Source: a virus. Taken from it: a stretch of 24,696 nucleotides of DNA. Location: positions 1-24,696 of the IMG/VR virus record IMGVR_UViG_3300029787_000316. One strand, given 5' to 3'. The notes beneath the pieces were generated by a model. The model ran no database searches. It worked only from the letters and a program-made list of their open reading frames with translations, and was not told where the DNA came from. The translations under genes and the position numbers were made by a program. Positions 14,296-20,559 of this stretch are shown in pieces. The stretch's first letter is position 1; every line of letters begins with the position of its first letter.

Positions 14296-15207
14296 TTAAG
14301 CTGCGCCGGGAGTTCCAAAGACAGAACGCCAGTCTGATACGCCAAAAGAATAACGCTCACGTGCCTTGAACCGCATGTTACCTGTGTCAAAATCGCCTTC
14401 CATAGCGGTCTTGATTGGTGAACGGTTAAAGAACTTGAAGCCGTTAGGGGCGTCAGTCTTAACAAAGAACGCGTCTGTGTCAGTCAAGAAGTGGTTTACC
14501 ACTGCCCCGTCTGGCAACATGCCCATGTTCTTCATTGCGTTGTTGTCGTTATCCGCAGTTCCGGATCGCAAATTGGAGTTCATAACCCGCTCTGCAATAA
14601 ATTGCAGTTCCTTTGGAATTACCAACTTCATACCACGTACCGCAATCTTTAGACCACGCTCGTCAGTTAGACCAGCAACGTCAATCAACATTTGCTCTAG
14701 CGAAGTCTCATTAAGATCAGCCGCTGTAGCAAGAAGATTTGTCTGATTGCCAGATAAACTTGGATGCGCGGCAGAACAAAGTGCTGCACCGTCACCGATT
14801 GCATTAACACCTGTGCTAAACGCGTTGTTCAAGATAGCTGCTGCTTTGATCTGCTTTGTCTGCGCCATAGAGCGAGCCAAGGCTTTGGTGTAACGAGACG
14901 CCAAACGATCATACAGATTATCTTCAATAGCTTCTTCTGTAATAGAAAACGCTAGTGCGATAGTTTCGTGAGTATAACGTGCTGTGTAAGTTTCTTGTGC
15001 ATCATCAAAAGTGATGGCTCCGCCTTCACTCTTAATTGGTGCGCTTGCAAAACCTCCGAGCATAACCTCTTCTTCAAAAGCTCTGTCTGAACTTTCTTCA
15101 TCAAAGATTTCACCATGCTCGTTTTCGTAACGATCATACTCAAGCCCAAACAATGCGTTAAGGCCCGGTTCTAGCTCTTTAGCTAGTTGTGCGCGAGAAA
15201 TAGCCAT
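14296..15207 (-). CDS. Major capsid protein (Mu gpT-like / HK97-fold)
   Basis: A 303-aa protein, MAISRAQLAKELEPGLNALFGLEYDRYENEHGEIFDEESSDRAFEEEVMLGGF at the N-terminus. It continues with TYTARYTHETIALAFSITEEAIEDNLYDRLASRYTKALARSMAQTKQIKAAAILNNAFSTG and the C-terminal GMLPDGAVVNHFLTDTDAFFVKTDAPNGFKFFNRSPIKTAMEGDFDTGNMRFKARERYSFGVSDWRSVFG. The E-loop-like segment, long helix and final GVSDWR strand are typical of gpT-like major head subunits with the HK97 fold. Position after the scaffold- and decoration-like genes and before a strong terminator fits the capsid gene. AAGGAG lies nine bases before the ATG. I did not see a separate protease gene in the window. Confidence 0.92.
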   Translation of the reverse strand: MAISRAQLAKELEPGLNALFGLEYDRYENEHGEIFDEESSDRAFEEEVMLGGFASAPIKSEGGAITFDDAQETYTARYTHETIALAFSITEEAIEDNLYDRLASRYTKALARSMAQTKQIKAAAILNNAFSTGVNAIGDGAALCSAAHPSLSGNQTNLLATAADLNETSLEQMLIDVAGLTDERGLKIAVRGMKLVIPKELQFIAERVMNSNLRSGTADNDNNAMKNMGMLPDGAVVNHFLTDTDAFFVKTDAPNGFKFFNRSPIKTAMEGDFDTGNMRFKARERYSFGVSDWRSVFGTPGAA

Positions 15208-15220
15208 AGTTTAAAGCTCC

Positions 15221-15865
15221 TTATACGCCAGTTGTAGAAACAGTGCCAGCCGCAATAGAACCCGTAGGAGCATTGAAGTGGTTGTTTATACGAACGATTA
15301 ATGGGATACCAGCGGCAGTGAAGTCGGAATTAGCGGGGTCGTCTTGTACGCCCATAATTCTTAACGCCAAAGTGTTGGTAGTTGCGATAGTGTTTAAATC
15401 TGCTGTTGCAGAAGATAAACCAGTGGAAGTAGAACCACTGTTGCCTGTTGCAAACGCAATGTTCGCAAACACAGCCGCACGAACTTCCGCTTCAGTATTC
15501 GCAGCAGCGACTACATTAGAAGTAGCTATCTGGAATAGTTGATTTGGATCGTCGTACACAAAGGCTTTAACAGGGTGATCACTATCTGCGCCGGAGCCCG
15601 GCCAGTAGTTTGAAAACACTGTCTCACCTGTTGTTGATGAAACGTATTCGCATCCGCCAAATACACCCACGATAGAAACGTTACCACCAGCCGCAGCTTG
15701 TAGATCGTCAATAACGCCCGCAGCCAACGGAATAACCGCCATGCCGTGGAAAATAGGGTTTGAGTTGTCAGAAGCAATACGATACTCGGTCATTCCGCCA
15801 GACGAAACACTACTGCCTTGTCTGGAGATTGGTCGAAGGCCATAAGATGTATCTGTATTAGCCAT
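15221..15865 (-). CDS. Head decoration-like structural protein, 214 aa
   Basis: MANTDTSYGLRPISRQGSSVSSGGMTEYRIASDNSNPIFHGMAVIPLAAGVIDDLQAAAGGNVSIVGVFGGCEYV opens a Ser/Gly/Thr-rich beta protein with FVYDDPNQLFQIATSN and a final IPLIVRINNHFNAP. This family is common directly upstream of the capsid gene in marine phages and is usually called a structural or decoration protein. It has AAGGAG about ten bases before its ATG. No enzyme motif. Capsid surface binding is inference from position and composition. Confidence 0.85.
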   Translation of the reverse strand: MANTDTSYGLRPISRQGSSVSSGGMTEYRIASDNSNPIFHGMAVIPLAAGVIDDLQAAAGGNVSIVGVFGGCEYVSSTTGETVFSNYWPGSGADSDHPVKAFVYDDPNQLFQIATSNVVAAANTEAEVRAAVFANIAFATGNSGSTSTGLSSATADLNTIATTNTLALRIMGVQDDPANSDFTAAGIPLIVRINNHFNAPTGSIAAGTVSTTGV

Positions 15866-15898
15866 TTATCTTTCTCCTTAGTGGGAAGGTAGTCCTAA

Positions 15899-16387
15899 CT
15901 ATTTTTTTGGACCACCAAAAGTTACACGGGATTGACGGTCAGGGTTACTGATCGTCATGGTTGAGTGCGCGTTCTCCCGCATCATATCCTGATCTACGGC
16001 CTGCATCTGATCGGTATTACGTTTATTAAAGTATTCCGTTCTTTCAGCAATTGTTTCAACAGGGATGCGAGCGAGCATTAATCCACCCACTCCAAACACA
16101 CCTTCATATTTACCTGATTCAACTACCGGGGACTCAAAGTCAGGGTATTCGTCTTGACGAACAAGTTCCCAACCTTCGCGCATTTTTGCGCTGATGTTTT
16201 TACGATCATCAAATCCACGCGTTTCGGCGCGTATCCAACGATGCTTAAAACCATCCGGTGCAGGTGGTGCGTCCAACATGGACGGGGGAGCCCAAGGCTT
16301 ACGAGAAGCTTGTTTTTCCCTAGTTTCATTAGCGCGAGAAGTCCGGTCGATTCCAGAACTACCAGTTTGGTTGTTTGATTTTGTCAT
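15899..16387 (-). CDS. Conserved head-region protein, 162 aa
   Basis: A disordered N-terminus (MTKSNNQTGSSGIDRTSRANETREKQ) leads into KPWAPPSMLDAPPAPDGFKHRWIRAETRGFDDRKNISAKMREGWELVRQDEYPDFE. It continues with GVFGVGGLMLARIPVETIAERTEYFNKRNTDQMQAVDQDMMREN and ends SNPDRQSRVTFGGPKK. I recognise this as a family conserved across marine phages between the scaffold and decoration genes, without assigned function. The 3' end RxSRVTFGG is a notable conserved motif. A head-assembly role is likely from context. Confidence 0.82.
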   Translation of the reverse strand: MTKSNNQTGSSGIDRTSRANETREKQASRKPWAPPSMLDAPPAPDGFKHRWIRAETRGFDDRKNISAKMREGWELVRQDEYPDFESPVVESGKYEGVFGVGGLMLARIPVETIAERTEYFNKRNTDQMQAVDQDMMRENAHSTMTISNPDRQSRVTFGGPKK

Positions 16388-16391
16388 CTTA

Positions 16392-17252
16392 TTACTCCTT
16401 CACGTATTTCGCATATTCTTCAAGCGGCACACCCAATTTCTTCGCGATTGCGACTTGGCTAGGGGTGAGTCTAACCTTCTTCCCACTATTGCGCCCAGAT
16501 GGAGTTCTTGAAGCACCAACAACCGTCTGAGCGGGCCTTTTGTTGGAACTGTTTGCGCCGATATTAAACTTTTCAGAAATCCGACGATCTAGTTCATTAT
16601 AGTAGTCTTCGCCCTGCGGGTCAAACCCTTCGTCTTCAACGAGCTTTTTATGTATTCCAAAAGCCGCATAAGTCATGGCCTCGTCTTGACCAAACCAACT
16701 GTTTCGAGCCGCCCAGTTCTCTGCCTTTGGGTCAGGACGACGAGGTTGTTGAGCAGGCATTGGTTGTTGAGACTGGTGTTGAGCAGCCGCAGCTTGTTGT
16801 TGCTGATAACGCTCCTGTTGCGCTTTTGCTTGGTTTGCACGATCTTGTTGAATAGCCAAGGCCGTAAGGTTACGTTGCGCTTCAACCGTTGCCGCGCTGT
16901 CCCCCATTTCAATTGCACGAGTTAAACTAGCTTCAGCCTGAGATACCTGCGTATTAACACGATTGGTGTACTCATTAACATAGTTAGTGTCCAAACTCCG
17001 CATACGAGTTTTAAGGTCTTGAGACTCGGTTTGAACCTGCTTGGCGTAATTAAGAGCTTCTTGTTCACGCCTTTCCGCTTCACGCATTTTCTTTGTAAGA
17101 CGATCAATCCTTTTTTGCGTACTTGTTTCCGCTTTAGTAAATTGATCCTCTTCAGGTGCTTCGGTTTCGGGTGCTTCGGTTTCAGAAATATCTACTTCTG
17201 TCTCCTCGGCACTGTCTAATTCTAATTCAATTTGATTTTCTTCTTCAGCCAT
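16392..17252 (-). CDS. Capsid scaffolding-like protein, 286 aa
   Basis: A very acidic N-terminal ~45 residues (EEENQIELELDSAEETEVDISETEAPETEAPEED) precede long Lys/Glu/Gln-rich helices (KMREAERREQEALNYAKQVQTESQDLKTRMRSL). A Gln-rich stretch QQAAAAQHQSQQPMPAQQPRRPDP and a basic C-terminal motif VRLTPSQVAIAKKLGVPLEEYAKYVKE follow. An acidic, coiled-coil, proline/glutamine-rich protein with a small basic helix at the end, just upstream of the capsid gene, is the standard description of a scaffolding protein whose C-terminus binds the capsid subunit. The ATG has GGAGGT six bases upstream. Confidence 0.8.
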   Translation of the reverse strand: MAEEENQIELELDSAEETEVDISETEAPETEAPEEDQFTKAETSTQKRIDRLTKKMREAERREQEALNYAKQVQTESQDLKTRMRSLDTNYVNEYTNRVNTQVSQAEASLTRAIEMGDSAATVEAQRNLTALAIQQDRANQAKAQQERYQQQQAAAAQHQSQQPMPAQQPRRPDPKAENWAARNSWFGQDEAMTYAAFGIHKKLVEDEGFDPQGEDYYNELDRRISEKFNIGANSSNKRPAQTVVGASRTPSGRNSGKKVRLTPSQVAIAKKLGVPLEEYAKYVKE

Positions 17253-17261
17253 TTTTACCTC

Positions 17262-17714
17262 CTAGAAATGAAGAACGTCTTCAGGTGATGATATTTTTGC
17301 AAGGACTTCATCATCATTAAGAATCCTCACTTCACCACCTTCAATTCTAAAACGGGAACCAGCATACCGGGCAAACATCACCCAGCTACCCTTCTCGCAC
17401 CAAGGACCGTCCGGAAATTTATCGGCGTCCTTATAAGCCAGTTCTCCTACCTTGAGAACGTAACCAACTTGCGTTGAAACTGCATTGTCTTCGATAATTT
17501 TATCAGGAAGATAAATACCGCTTTCCGTTTTTCCTTTGCCACGATAGGGCAAAATAAGAAGCCGCCACCCAGTGGGAGAGGGCATTCTATCTAGGAGGGA
17601 TTGCCCGATTGCATCGGGGTCTAACACTCTATCAGACTTTTCTTTGTAAGCCTGTGATATGTCTTCAACAGCATCTTTCACTGCTGATAAGTCTATTTTC
17701 TGCGTCTCAGTCAT
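17262..17714 (-). CDS. Phage GroES-like co-chaperonin (Cpn10)
   Basis: A 150-aa protein with an N-terminal extension of ~45 residues, then a Cpn10 fold. RLLILPYRGKGKTESGIYLPDKIIEDNAVSTQVGYVLKVGELAYKD covers the mobile loop (GIYL at residues 66-69, matching the GIVL GroEL-contact tripeptide) and GYVLKVG matches the GxVxxVG turn. The later WCEKGSWVMFARYAGSRFRIEGGEVRILNDDEVLAKI matches the C-terminal barrel. It would cap host GroEL during capsid protein folding, as T4 gp31 does. It overlaps the 65-aa gene by eight bases, with GGAG upstream. Position before the scaffold and capsid genes supports that role. Confidence 0.9.
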   Translation of the reverse strand: MTETQKIDLSAVKDAVEDISQAYKEKSDRVLDPDAIGQSLLDRMPSPTGWRLLILPYRGKGKTESGIYLPDKIIEDNAVSTQVGYVLKVGELAYKDADKFPDGPWCEKGSWVMFARYAGSRFRIEGGEVRILNDDEVLAKISSPEDVLHF

Positions 17715-17904
17715 TTGAACGCTCCTGTTTGTCTAGCAGGCCCTTGAGTTCCTGTTCCACGTGATTTAGACATTCTAAGTTGCCCATAAGCTCACGATAT
17801 TGCTCCATTGACTTAACATTTCCGTAGATCATTAAATCTGTTACACCCTGACGCCTTTCTCTCAAGATCCGAAAGACTGCTTCGGCGGTGTGTATTTCGT
17901 CCAT
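17707..17904 (-). CDS. Small conserved hypothetical protein, 65 aa
   Basis: MDEIHTAEAVFRILRERRQGVTDLMIYGNVKSMEQYRELMGNLECLNHVEQELKGLLDKQERSND is all-helical and charged. I associate it with a conserved gene in marine phages placed before the GroES-like gene. It starts with an ATG at 17904 with GAGG five bases upstream; that site forms the end of a long inverted repeat (17911-17994). The eight-base overlap with the co-chaperonin gene suggests coupled translation. Function unknown. Confidence 0.8.
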   Translation of the reverse strand: MDEIHTAEAVFRILRERRQGVTDLMIYGNVKSMEQYRELMGNLECLNHVEQELKGLLDKQERSND

Positions 17905-17910
17905 TCATAC

Positions 17911-17994
17911 CTCGCATATCATCTAACAATTTATGATAATGTCCTAGCACAGTTTATATAGGATATGCTAGGACAAAGTATAAAGATATGCGAG
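17911..17994 (-). promoter_or_regulatory. Nested inverted repeats overlapping a ribosome binding site
   Basis: Outer arms CTCGCATATC (17911-17920) and GATATGCGAG (17985-17994) and inner arms GTCCTAGCA (17941-17949) and TGCTAGGAC (17966-17974) are all perfect. In the minus-strand transcript the 3' outer arm contains most of the GAGG site of the 65-aa gene. A possible -10 (TATACT, 17977-17982) lies between the arms. The inner stem has no U-tract after it, so it is not an obvious terminator. Confidence 0.6.
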
Positions 17995-18008
17995 TTAACT
18001 TAAAACCC

Positions 18009-18464
18009 TTAAACCATTAGCTCAAAATGAGGCCCATCAATAAAAGGACGCCTGCCTTCGCTACGACGCAAATCTATGTACGCGTTCATAGCTTCTTCCA
18101 TTGTACCATCCCACTCACGAATATCTGGGATATGCCATGCGGCACCCCAACGAATACCAACTCCAGCAGCTTCGGCACCTTCTTTCATGGCATCAGCAAG
18201 ATCATCGTACAAATTCAATTCCCACGACCCTCTTGATCCAATATAGGCCATGAGGTCCACGGCGTGGCCGCCAAGATGTTTTGATTTCATGGTTTTACTT
18301 GCGCCTTTGGCGACGAGTTCTCGTTGTTCTTCCATAGTTCGTAACCCGCAGATCACGCCAAAATCAATCTTTGTGACGGCGATAGCATAGTCAACGACTG
18401 CGATTAGCCCGACATCTACTCCCTCTAATCTGTCTCGACTTCGTTTAGATAGTTTAAATGTCAT
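18009..18464 (-). CDS. M15-type peptidase endolysin (L-Ala-D-Glu / D,D-peptidase-like)
   Basis: A 151-aa M15-type peptidase. G40-L-R42-T-M-E-E-Q is followed by S61-K-H63-L-G-G66-H-A68-V-D70, the SxHxxGxAxD zinc motif, and D143-G-P-H146, matching the catalytic D and third zinc H of T5-type endolysin. It would cut peptide crosslinks of the cell wall at the end of infection. No signal peptide, so it needs a holin to reach the wall. The ATG overlaps the stop of the 26-aa ORF (ATGA), with AAGGGG upstream. T5-type enzymes need calcium; an EF-hand gene lies in the same cassette. Confidence 0.92.
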   Translation of the reverse strand: MTFKLSKRSRDRLEGVDVGLIAVVDYAIAVTKIDFGVICGLRTMEEQRELVAKGASKTMKSKHLGGHAVDLMAYIGSRGSWELNLYDDLADAMKEGAEAAGVGIRWGAAWHIPDIREWDGTMEEAMNAYIDLRRSEGRRPFIDGPHFELMV

Positions 18465-18541
18465 TTTGTTTTCCCCTTGTAATACAAAACGCCAAACAGC
18501 TTGTATTTAATTCTGTAGTATAAGTTTATTATTACGGTCAT
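18461..18541 (-). CDS. Very small ORF, 26 aa, inside the lysis cassette
   Basis: MTVIINLYYRIKYKLFGVLYYKGKTK is short and aromatic. Its ATG has GGAGGT six bases upstream and overlaps the stop of the 54-aa gene (ATGA). Its stop overlaps the endolysin ATG (ATGA). The exact overlaps and excellent ribosome binding site support translation, though it may only act to pass ribosomes to the endolysin gene. No domain visible. Confidence 0.55.
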   Translation of the reverse strand: MTVIINLYYRIKYKLFGVLYYKGKTK

Positions 18542-18702
18542 ATTTTTACCTCCAAACACGCTACGGCAATCCCATTATGAGTTACCATAACCTCCGCACG
18601 TTTTTTATTTGTTTCGCATTCAGTCTTAGTTTCGTAAACAGCCAACTGAAAGTGATCTACAGGCTGTCCTGATATTAATTGCATCCAAACCAAAACCCAC
18701 AT
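18538..18702 (-). CDS. Small protein with hydrophobic N-terminus, 54 aa
   Basis: MWVLVWMQLISGQPVDHFQLAVYETKTECETNKKRAEVMVTHNGIAVACLEVKI. A hydrophobic start (residues 1-11) precedes a small domain with two cysteines (C29, C49), possibly a disulfide. Similar small proteins with YxTKxEC...A.VMVTHN..AVACL patterns are common in marine phages. The ATG overlaps the stop of the 69-aa gene (TGATG). Its start is also coupled by spacing, and its own stop overlaps the next ATG. Confidence 0.75.
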   Translation of the reverse strand: MWVLVWMQLISGQPVDHFQLAVYETKTECETNKKRAEVMVTHNGIAVACLEVKI

Positions 18703-18911
18703 CAACTAGAAAGCTTCTTTTTAAGCCACAGAACAATTGCAAATACCACAAGGCCATAAACCGTAGCAACGGTAACATCGACTAAATGCTCACGCATATG
18801 ATAGATAAACTCTATACCTGCTTCAACATCGCTACCACCACCCGTGCCAATGTTGATTGTTTTGGTTCCTATGGTAGACGCTTGCTGTTCAATGATAATA
18901 TCGTTTTCCAT
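18702..18911 (-). CDS. Small single-pass membrane protein, 69 aa
   Basis: MENDIIIEQQASTIGTKTINIGTGGGSDVEAGIEFIYHMREHLVDVTVATVYGLVVFAIVLWLKKKLSS. One membrane segment at residues ~45-63 is followed by KKK, with a Gly-rich soluble N-terminus. Position after the holin-like gene and before the endolysin suggests a lysis-accessory role such as antiholin or spanin-type helper; this is context only. The ATG overlaps the upstream stop (TAATG). Confidence 0.7.
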   Translation of the reverse strand: MENDIIIEQQASTIGTKTINIGTGGGSDVEAGIEFIYHMREHLVDVTVATVYGLVVFAIVLWLKKKLSS

Positions 18912-19300
18912 TACTTTTTACCTAAAAATTGTTTGACACCTTTCACACCAAAACTAGCCGAAATTGCAGTTAAAAGCGCCCAGAAGTACCAGTCGGGTGC
19001 AAGAGAAAGTTGCTCAAACCCATGAGCAACAACGCCTTCCATACCCGGAATAAAACATAAAATAAGTGGGATTGCTAGAATTATAGAAAAAAACTCGTCC
19101 TTCCACGATCCACCAGAGTTCTCGGCCATGATCCGTTCCCAGTCAGCCGTCGAAGTCTCTTTAGAGAGTAAGATTTTTGCCTTACTCTCAGCCTCTACAA
19201 GTTTAAGTTGTGCAGCCGCAGCTTGCTTATCAGCCTTTCCTTGAAGCCATGACCCTGCCAGATTAGCGACGGGGCCAATAAAAGAGGATATTATACTCAT
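18911..19300 (-). CDS. Holin-like membrane protein, 129 aa
   Basis: The N-terminal amphipathic part is MSIISSFIGPVANLAGSWLQGKADKQAAAAQLKLVEAESKAKIL. WERIMAENSGGSWKDEFFSIILAIPLILCFIPGMEGV follows and then WYFWALLTAISASFGVKGVKQFLGKK. The SWKDEFF..ILxIPLILCFIPGMxxxV block, two C-terminal membrane segments and a short basic tail fit a phage holin-like family seen in marine podoviruses. A holin releases or permits the endolysin to reach the wall. The start overlaps the EF-hand gene stop by four bases (ATGA). Confidence 0.72.
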   Translation of the reverse strand: MSIISSFIGPVANLAGSWLQGKADKQAAAAQLKLVEAESKAKILLSKETSTADWERIMAENSGGSWKDEFFSIILAIPLILCFIPGMEGVVAHGFEQLSLAPDWYFWALLTAISASFGVKGVKQFLGKK

Positions 19301-19656
19301 TTTTCTAAGTTCCTATCATCAAAAGTAATGGATGCTTTCTTCTTGTCTGCGTTTGCAGAGTAGGCATTGAACCCCATAAACGCAGCAACAACACCAGACG
19401 CAGCTATCACATAAACAGATGCAATGTCCGTTATAAGGGAAGCCGCTTTGTCAAAGCCAAGCACCGAAGATAGCAAGATAATAAGCGGATACAAAAGCAT
19501 TCCAGCTAAAGCAAACCCGGTAAACCTACGTTCCGCATTGCGCTTGAGGTCCCGGTCAACCATCTCAAGCCTACGATCTTCTAAGGCAAGACGATTCCAT
19601 TCTTTTCTATCTATATAGCCGTTAGAGTCTAAATCCGCTTTATCAAACTCAGTCAT
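19297..19656 (-). CDS. EF-hand membrane protein, 119 aa
   Basis: Residues 8-19 form a canonical EF-hand loop: D8, D10, N12, G13, I15, D16 and E19 all fall in the expected positions (D-x-D-x-N-G-x-I-D-x-x-E). A charged helix follows (RRLEMVDRDLKRNAERR). Two membrane segments lie at ~46-67 (FTGFALAGMLLYPLIILLSSVLG) and ~77-98 (TDIASVYVIAASGVVAAFMGFN). It should bind Ca2+ on one side of the membrane. It sits two positions ahead of the holin-like gene's neighbours in the lysis chain. A calcium-sensing or membrane accessory role is inference. The stop and start overlap neighbours on both sides. Confidence 0.8.
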   Translation of the reverse strand: MTEFDKADLDSNGYIDRKEWNRLALEDRRLEMVDRDLKRNAERRFTGFALAGMLLYPLIILLSSVLGFDKAASLITDIASVYVIAASGVVAAFMGFNAYSANADKKKASITFDDRNLEK

Positions 19657-19768
19657 TTATCTTCCTCGCGTATGCTATAGCAAGTTTTCGTTCTACTGTT
19701 ATTATAACTACTTTTCCACGTTTGTCATATACAACGTATTTTCCTAATTTATTTTGGTATAATCTCAC
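19649..19768 (-). CDS. Small ORF, 39 aa, GTG start
   Basis: MRLYQNKLGKYVVYDKRGKVVIITVERKLAIAYARKIND, starting with a GTG that overlaps the stop of the upstream membrane protein gene (GTGA). It ends eight bases inside the EF-hand gene. Content is coding-like (Lys/Val/Ile/Tyr, no rare runs), with GGTGGG upstream. Similar KxVVYDKxGKVVIIT strands occur in small phage proteins, from memory. Too short to assign function. Confidence 0.55.
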   Translation of the reverse strand: MRLYQNKLGKYVVYDKRGKVVIITVERKLAIAYARKIND

Positions 19769-20232
19769 CCATTAGCCCACCGATCTGCACCCCAGATCAA
19801 CAGTGCCGTTCCAGCTACAAAAAGTACAACACCAACAACAACCGACAAAATATAAAACACACGGTCTCTGTGAGCAGCTTGAGCTTCCAGAGCTTCCTTC
19901 TGCCGAACACGCGCAGCAGCGGTTTCCCTGACCACCGCGTCCCACATTCCAACGGGCCCATACAAGCGGCAGGCGGACCTCAATTCCTCTTGAGCTTGTT
20001 TGTGCGCCATTTTTGCCTGCGCAATAGCGAACCCTTCTTCTTCGCTGGACGTAAGCCTGCCCAGCGGTCCTTTGTGTTTTCCAGATTCTGCTAAATTTAT
20101 ATCAGCTTCCAATTTGGCAAGTTTACCAAACGCGGGAAGCAAGGCGTGTGTATCTTTTCCTGCCTTAATAGCTGCGCTTATGCCGCCTGCTATTTTTGTG
20201 ACAGCACCCGCCAAGGCCAATACCTCAATCAT
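19765..20232 (-). CDS. Membrane-anchored coiled-coil protein, 155 aa
   Basis: MIEVLALAGAVTKIAGGISAAIKAGKDTHALLPAFGKLAKLEADINLAESGKHKG, then helical EEEGFAIAQAKMAHKQAQEELRSACRLYGPVGMWDAVVRETAAARVRQKEALEAQAAHRDR, then a C-terminal membrane segment (VFYILSVVVGVVLFVAGTALLIW, residues ~126-148). The ATG at 20232 is chosen because AAAGGGG lies eight bases upstream; the alternative GTG at 20241 would sit directly on that site. This is a conserved protein of marine phages of unknown function. First gene of the coupled lysis chain. The layout could serve an inner-membrane spanin or holin helper. Confidence 0.78.
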   Translation of the reverse strand: MIEVLALAGAVTKIAGGISAAIKAGKDTHALLPAFGKLAKLEADINLAESGKHKGPLGRLTSSEEEGFAIAQAKMAHKQAQEELRSACRLYGPVGMWDAVVRETAAARVRQKEALEAQAAHRDRVFYILSVVVGVVLFVAGTALLIWGADRWANG

Positions 20233-20241
20233 GCTAAACAC

Positions 20242-20299
20242 CCCTTTCTTTTAAAAGGCACTATAACATGTGTATAACTTTTTAAAAAGTTAGAAAGGG
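20242..20299 (-). promoter_or_regulatory. Inverted repeats covering the ribosome binding site of the lysis cassette
   Basis: Outer arms CCCTTTCT (20242-20249) and AGAAAGGG (20292-20299) are complementary. The 3' transcript arm is the AAAGGGG site of the 155-aa gene. Inside lie a perfect 16-bp palindrome aactttttaaaaagtt (20276-20291) and a 10-bp palindrome cttttaaaag (20248-20257). A weak -10 (TATAGT) is present. Pairing in RNA would hide the start site. Confidence 0.55.
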
Positions 20300-20503
20300 C
20301 TAAGAGGGATAACCTATGTAACTTTTTCCGCGGATCGCGGCACCCGCTCCACGCATAGTCATCTTTTTAGGTTTGCTCGTATCAGCCATAGGAGCCGGAG
20401 CCGACTTGCCGTATGGAATGCGGCCTTGGCCTTTAATGTCCGCATAGCTAACCGCTTCAGGTGTTTTACCCGGCGCGGAGCCGTTTACTCTTACTTTGCC
20501 CAT
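20300..20503 (-). CDS. Small basic conserved protein, 67 aa
   Basis: MGKVRVNGSAPGKTPEAVSYADIKGQGRIPYGKSAPAPMADTSKPKKMTMRGAGAAIRGKSYIGYPS is Gly/Lys/Pro-rich, likely flexible, with a basic C-terminal half KPKKMTMRGAGAAIRGKSY. Similar short genes are common next to portal genes of marine phages. A good AAAGGAG site lies eight bases before the ATG. A possible promoter lies just upstream. Function unknown. Confidence 0.72.
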   Translation of the reverse strand: MGKVRVNGSAPGKTPEAVSYADIKGQGRIPYGKSAPAPMADTSKPKKMTMRGAGAAIRGKSYIGYPS

Positions 20504-20522
20504 TAGTTATCTCCTTTGTTTA

Positions 20523-20551
20523 AAAATACGAGGTTTAGTACAATCTGTCAA
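20523..20551 (-). promoter_or_regulatory. Putative sigma70-type promoter
   Basis: Minus-strand TTGACA (plus 20546-20551), a 17-base spacer and TATTTT (20523-20528), before the 67-aa gene. The -35 is perfect and the spacing ideal, but the -10 is weak. The start point would leave only a ~13-base leader with the ribosome binding site at its very 5' end. Confidence 0.35.
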
Positions 20552-20559
20552 ACAGACCT

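Noticed and set aside
17941-17974. Intrinsic terminator after the endolysin gene
   Set aside because: The stem is good, but no U-tract follows on the minus strand, so it is listed as a regulatory inverted repeat instead.
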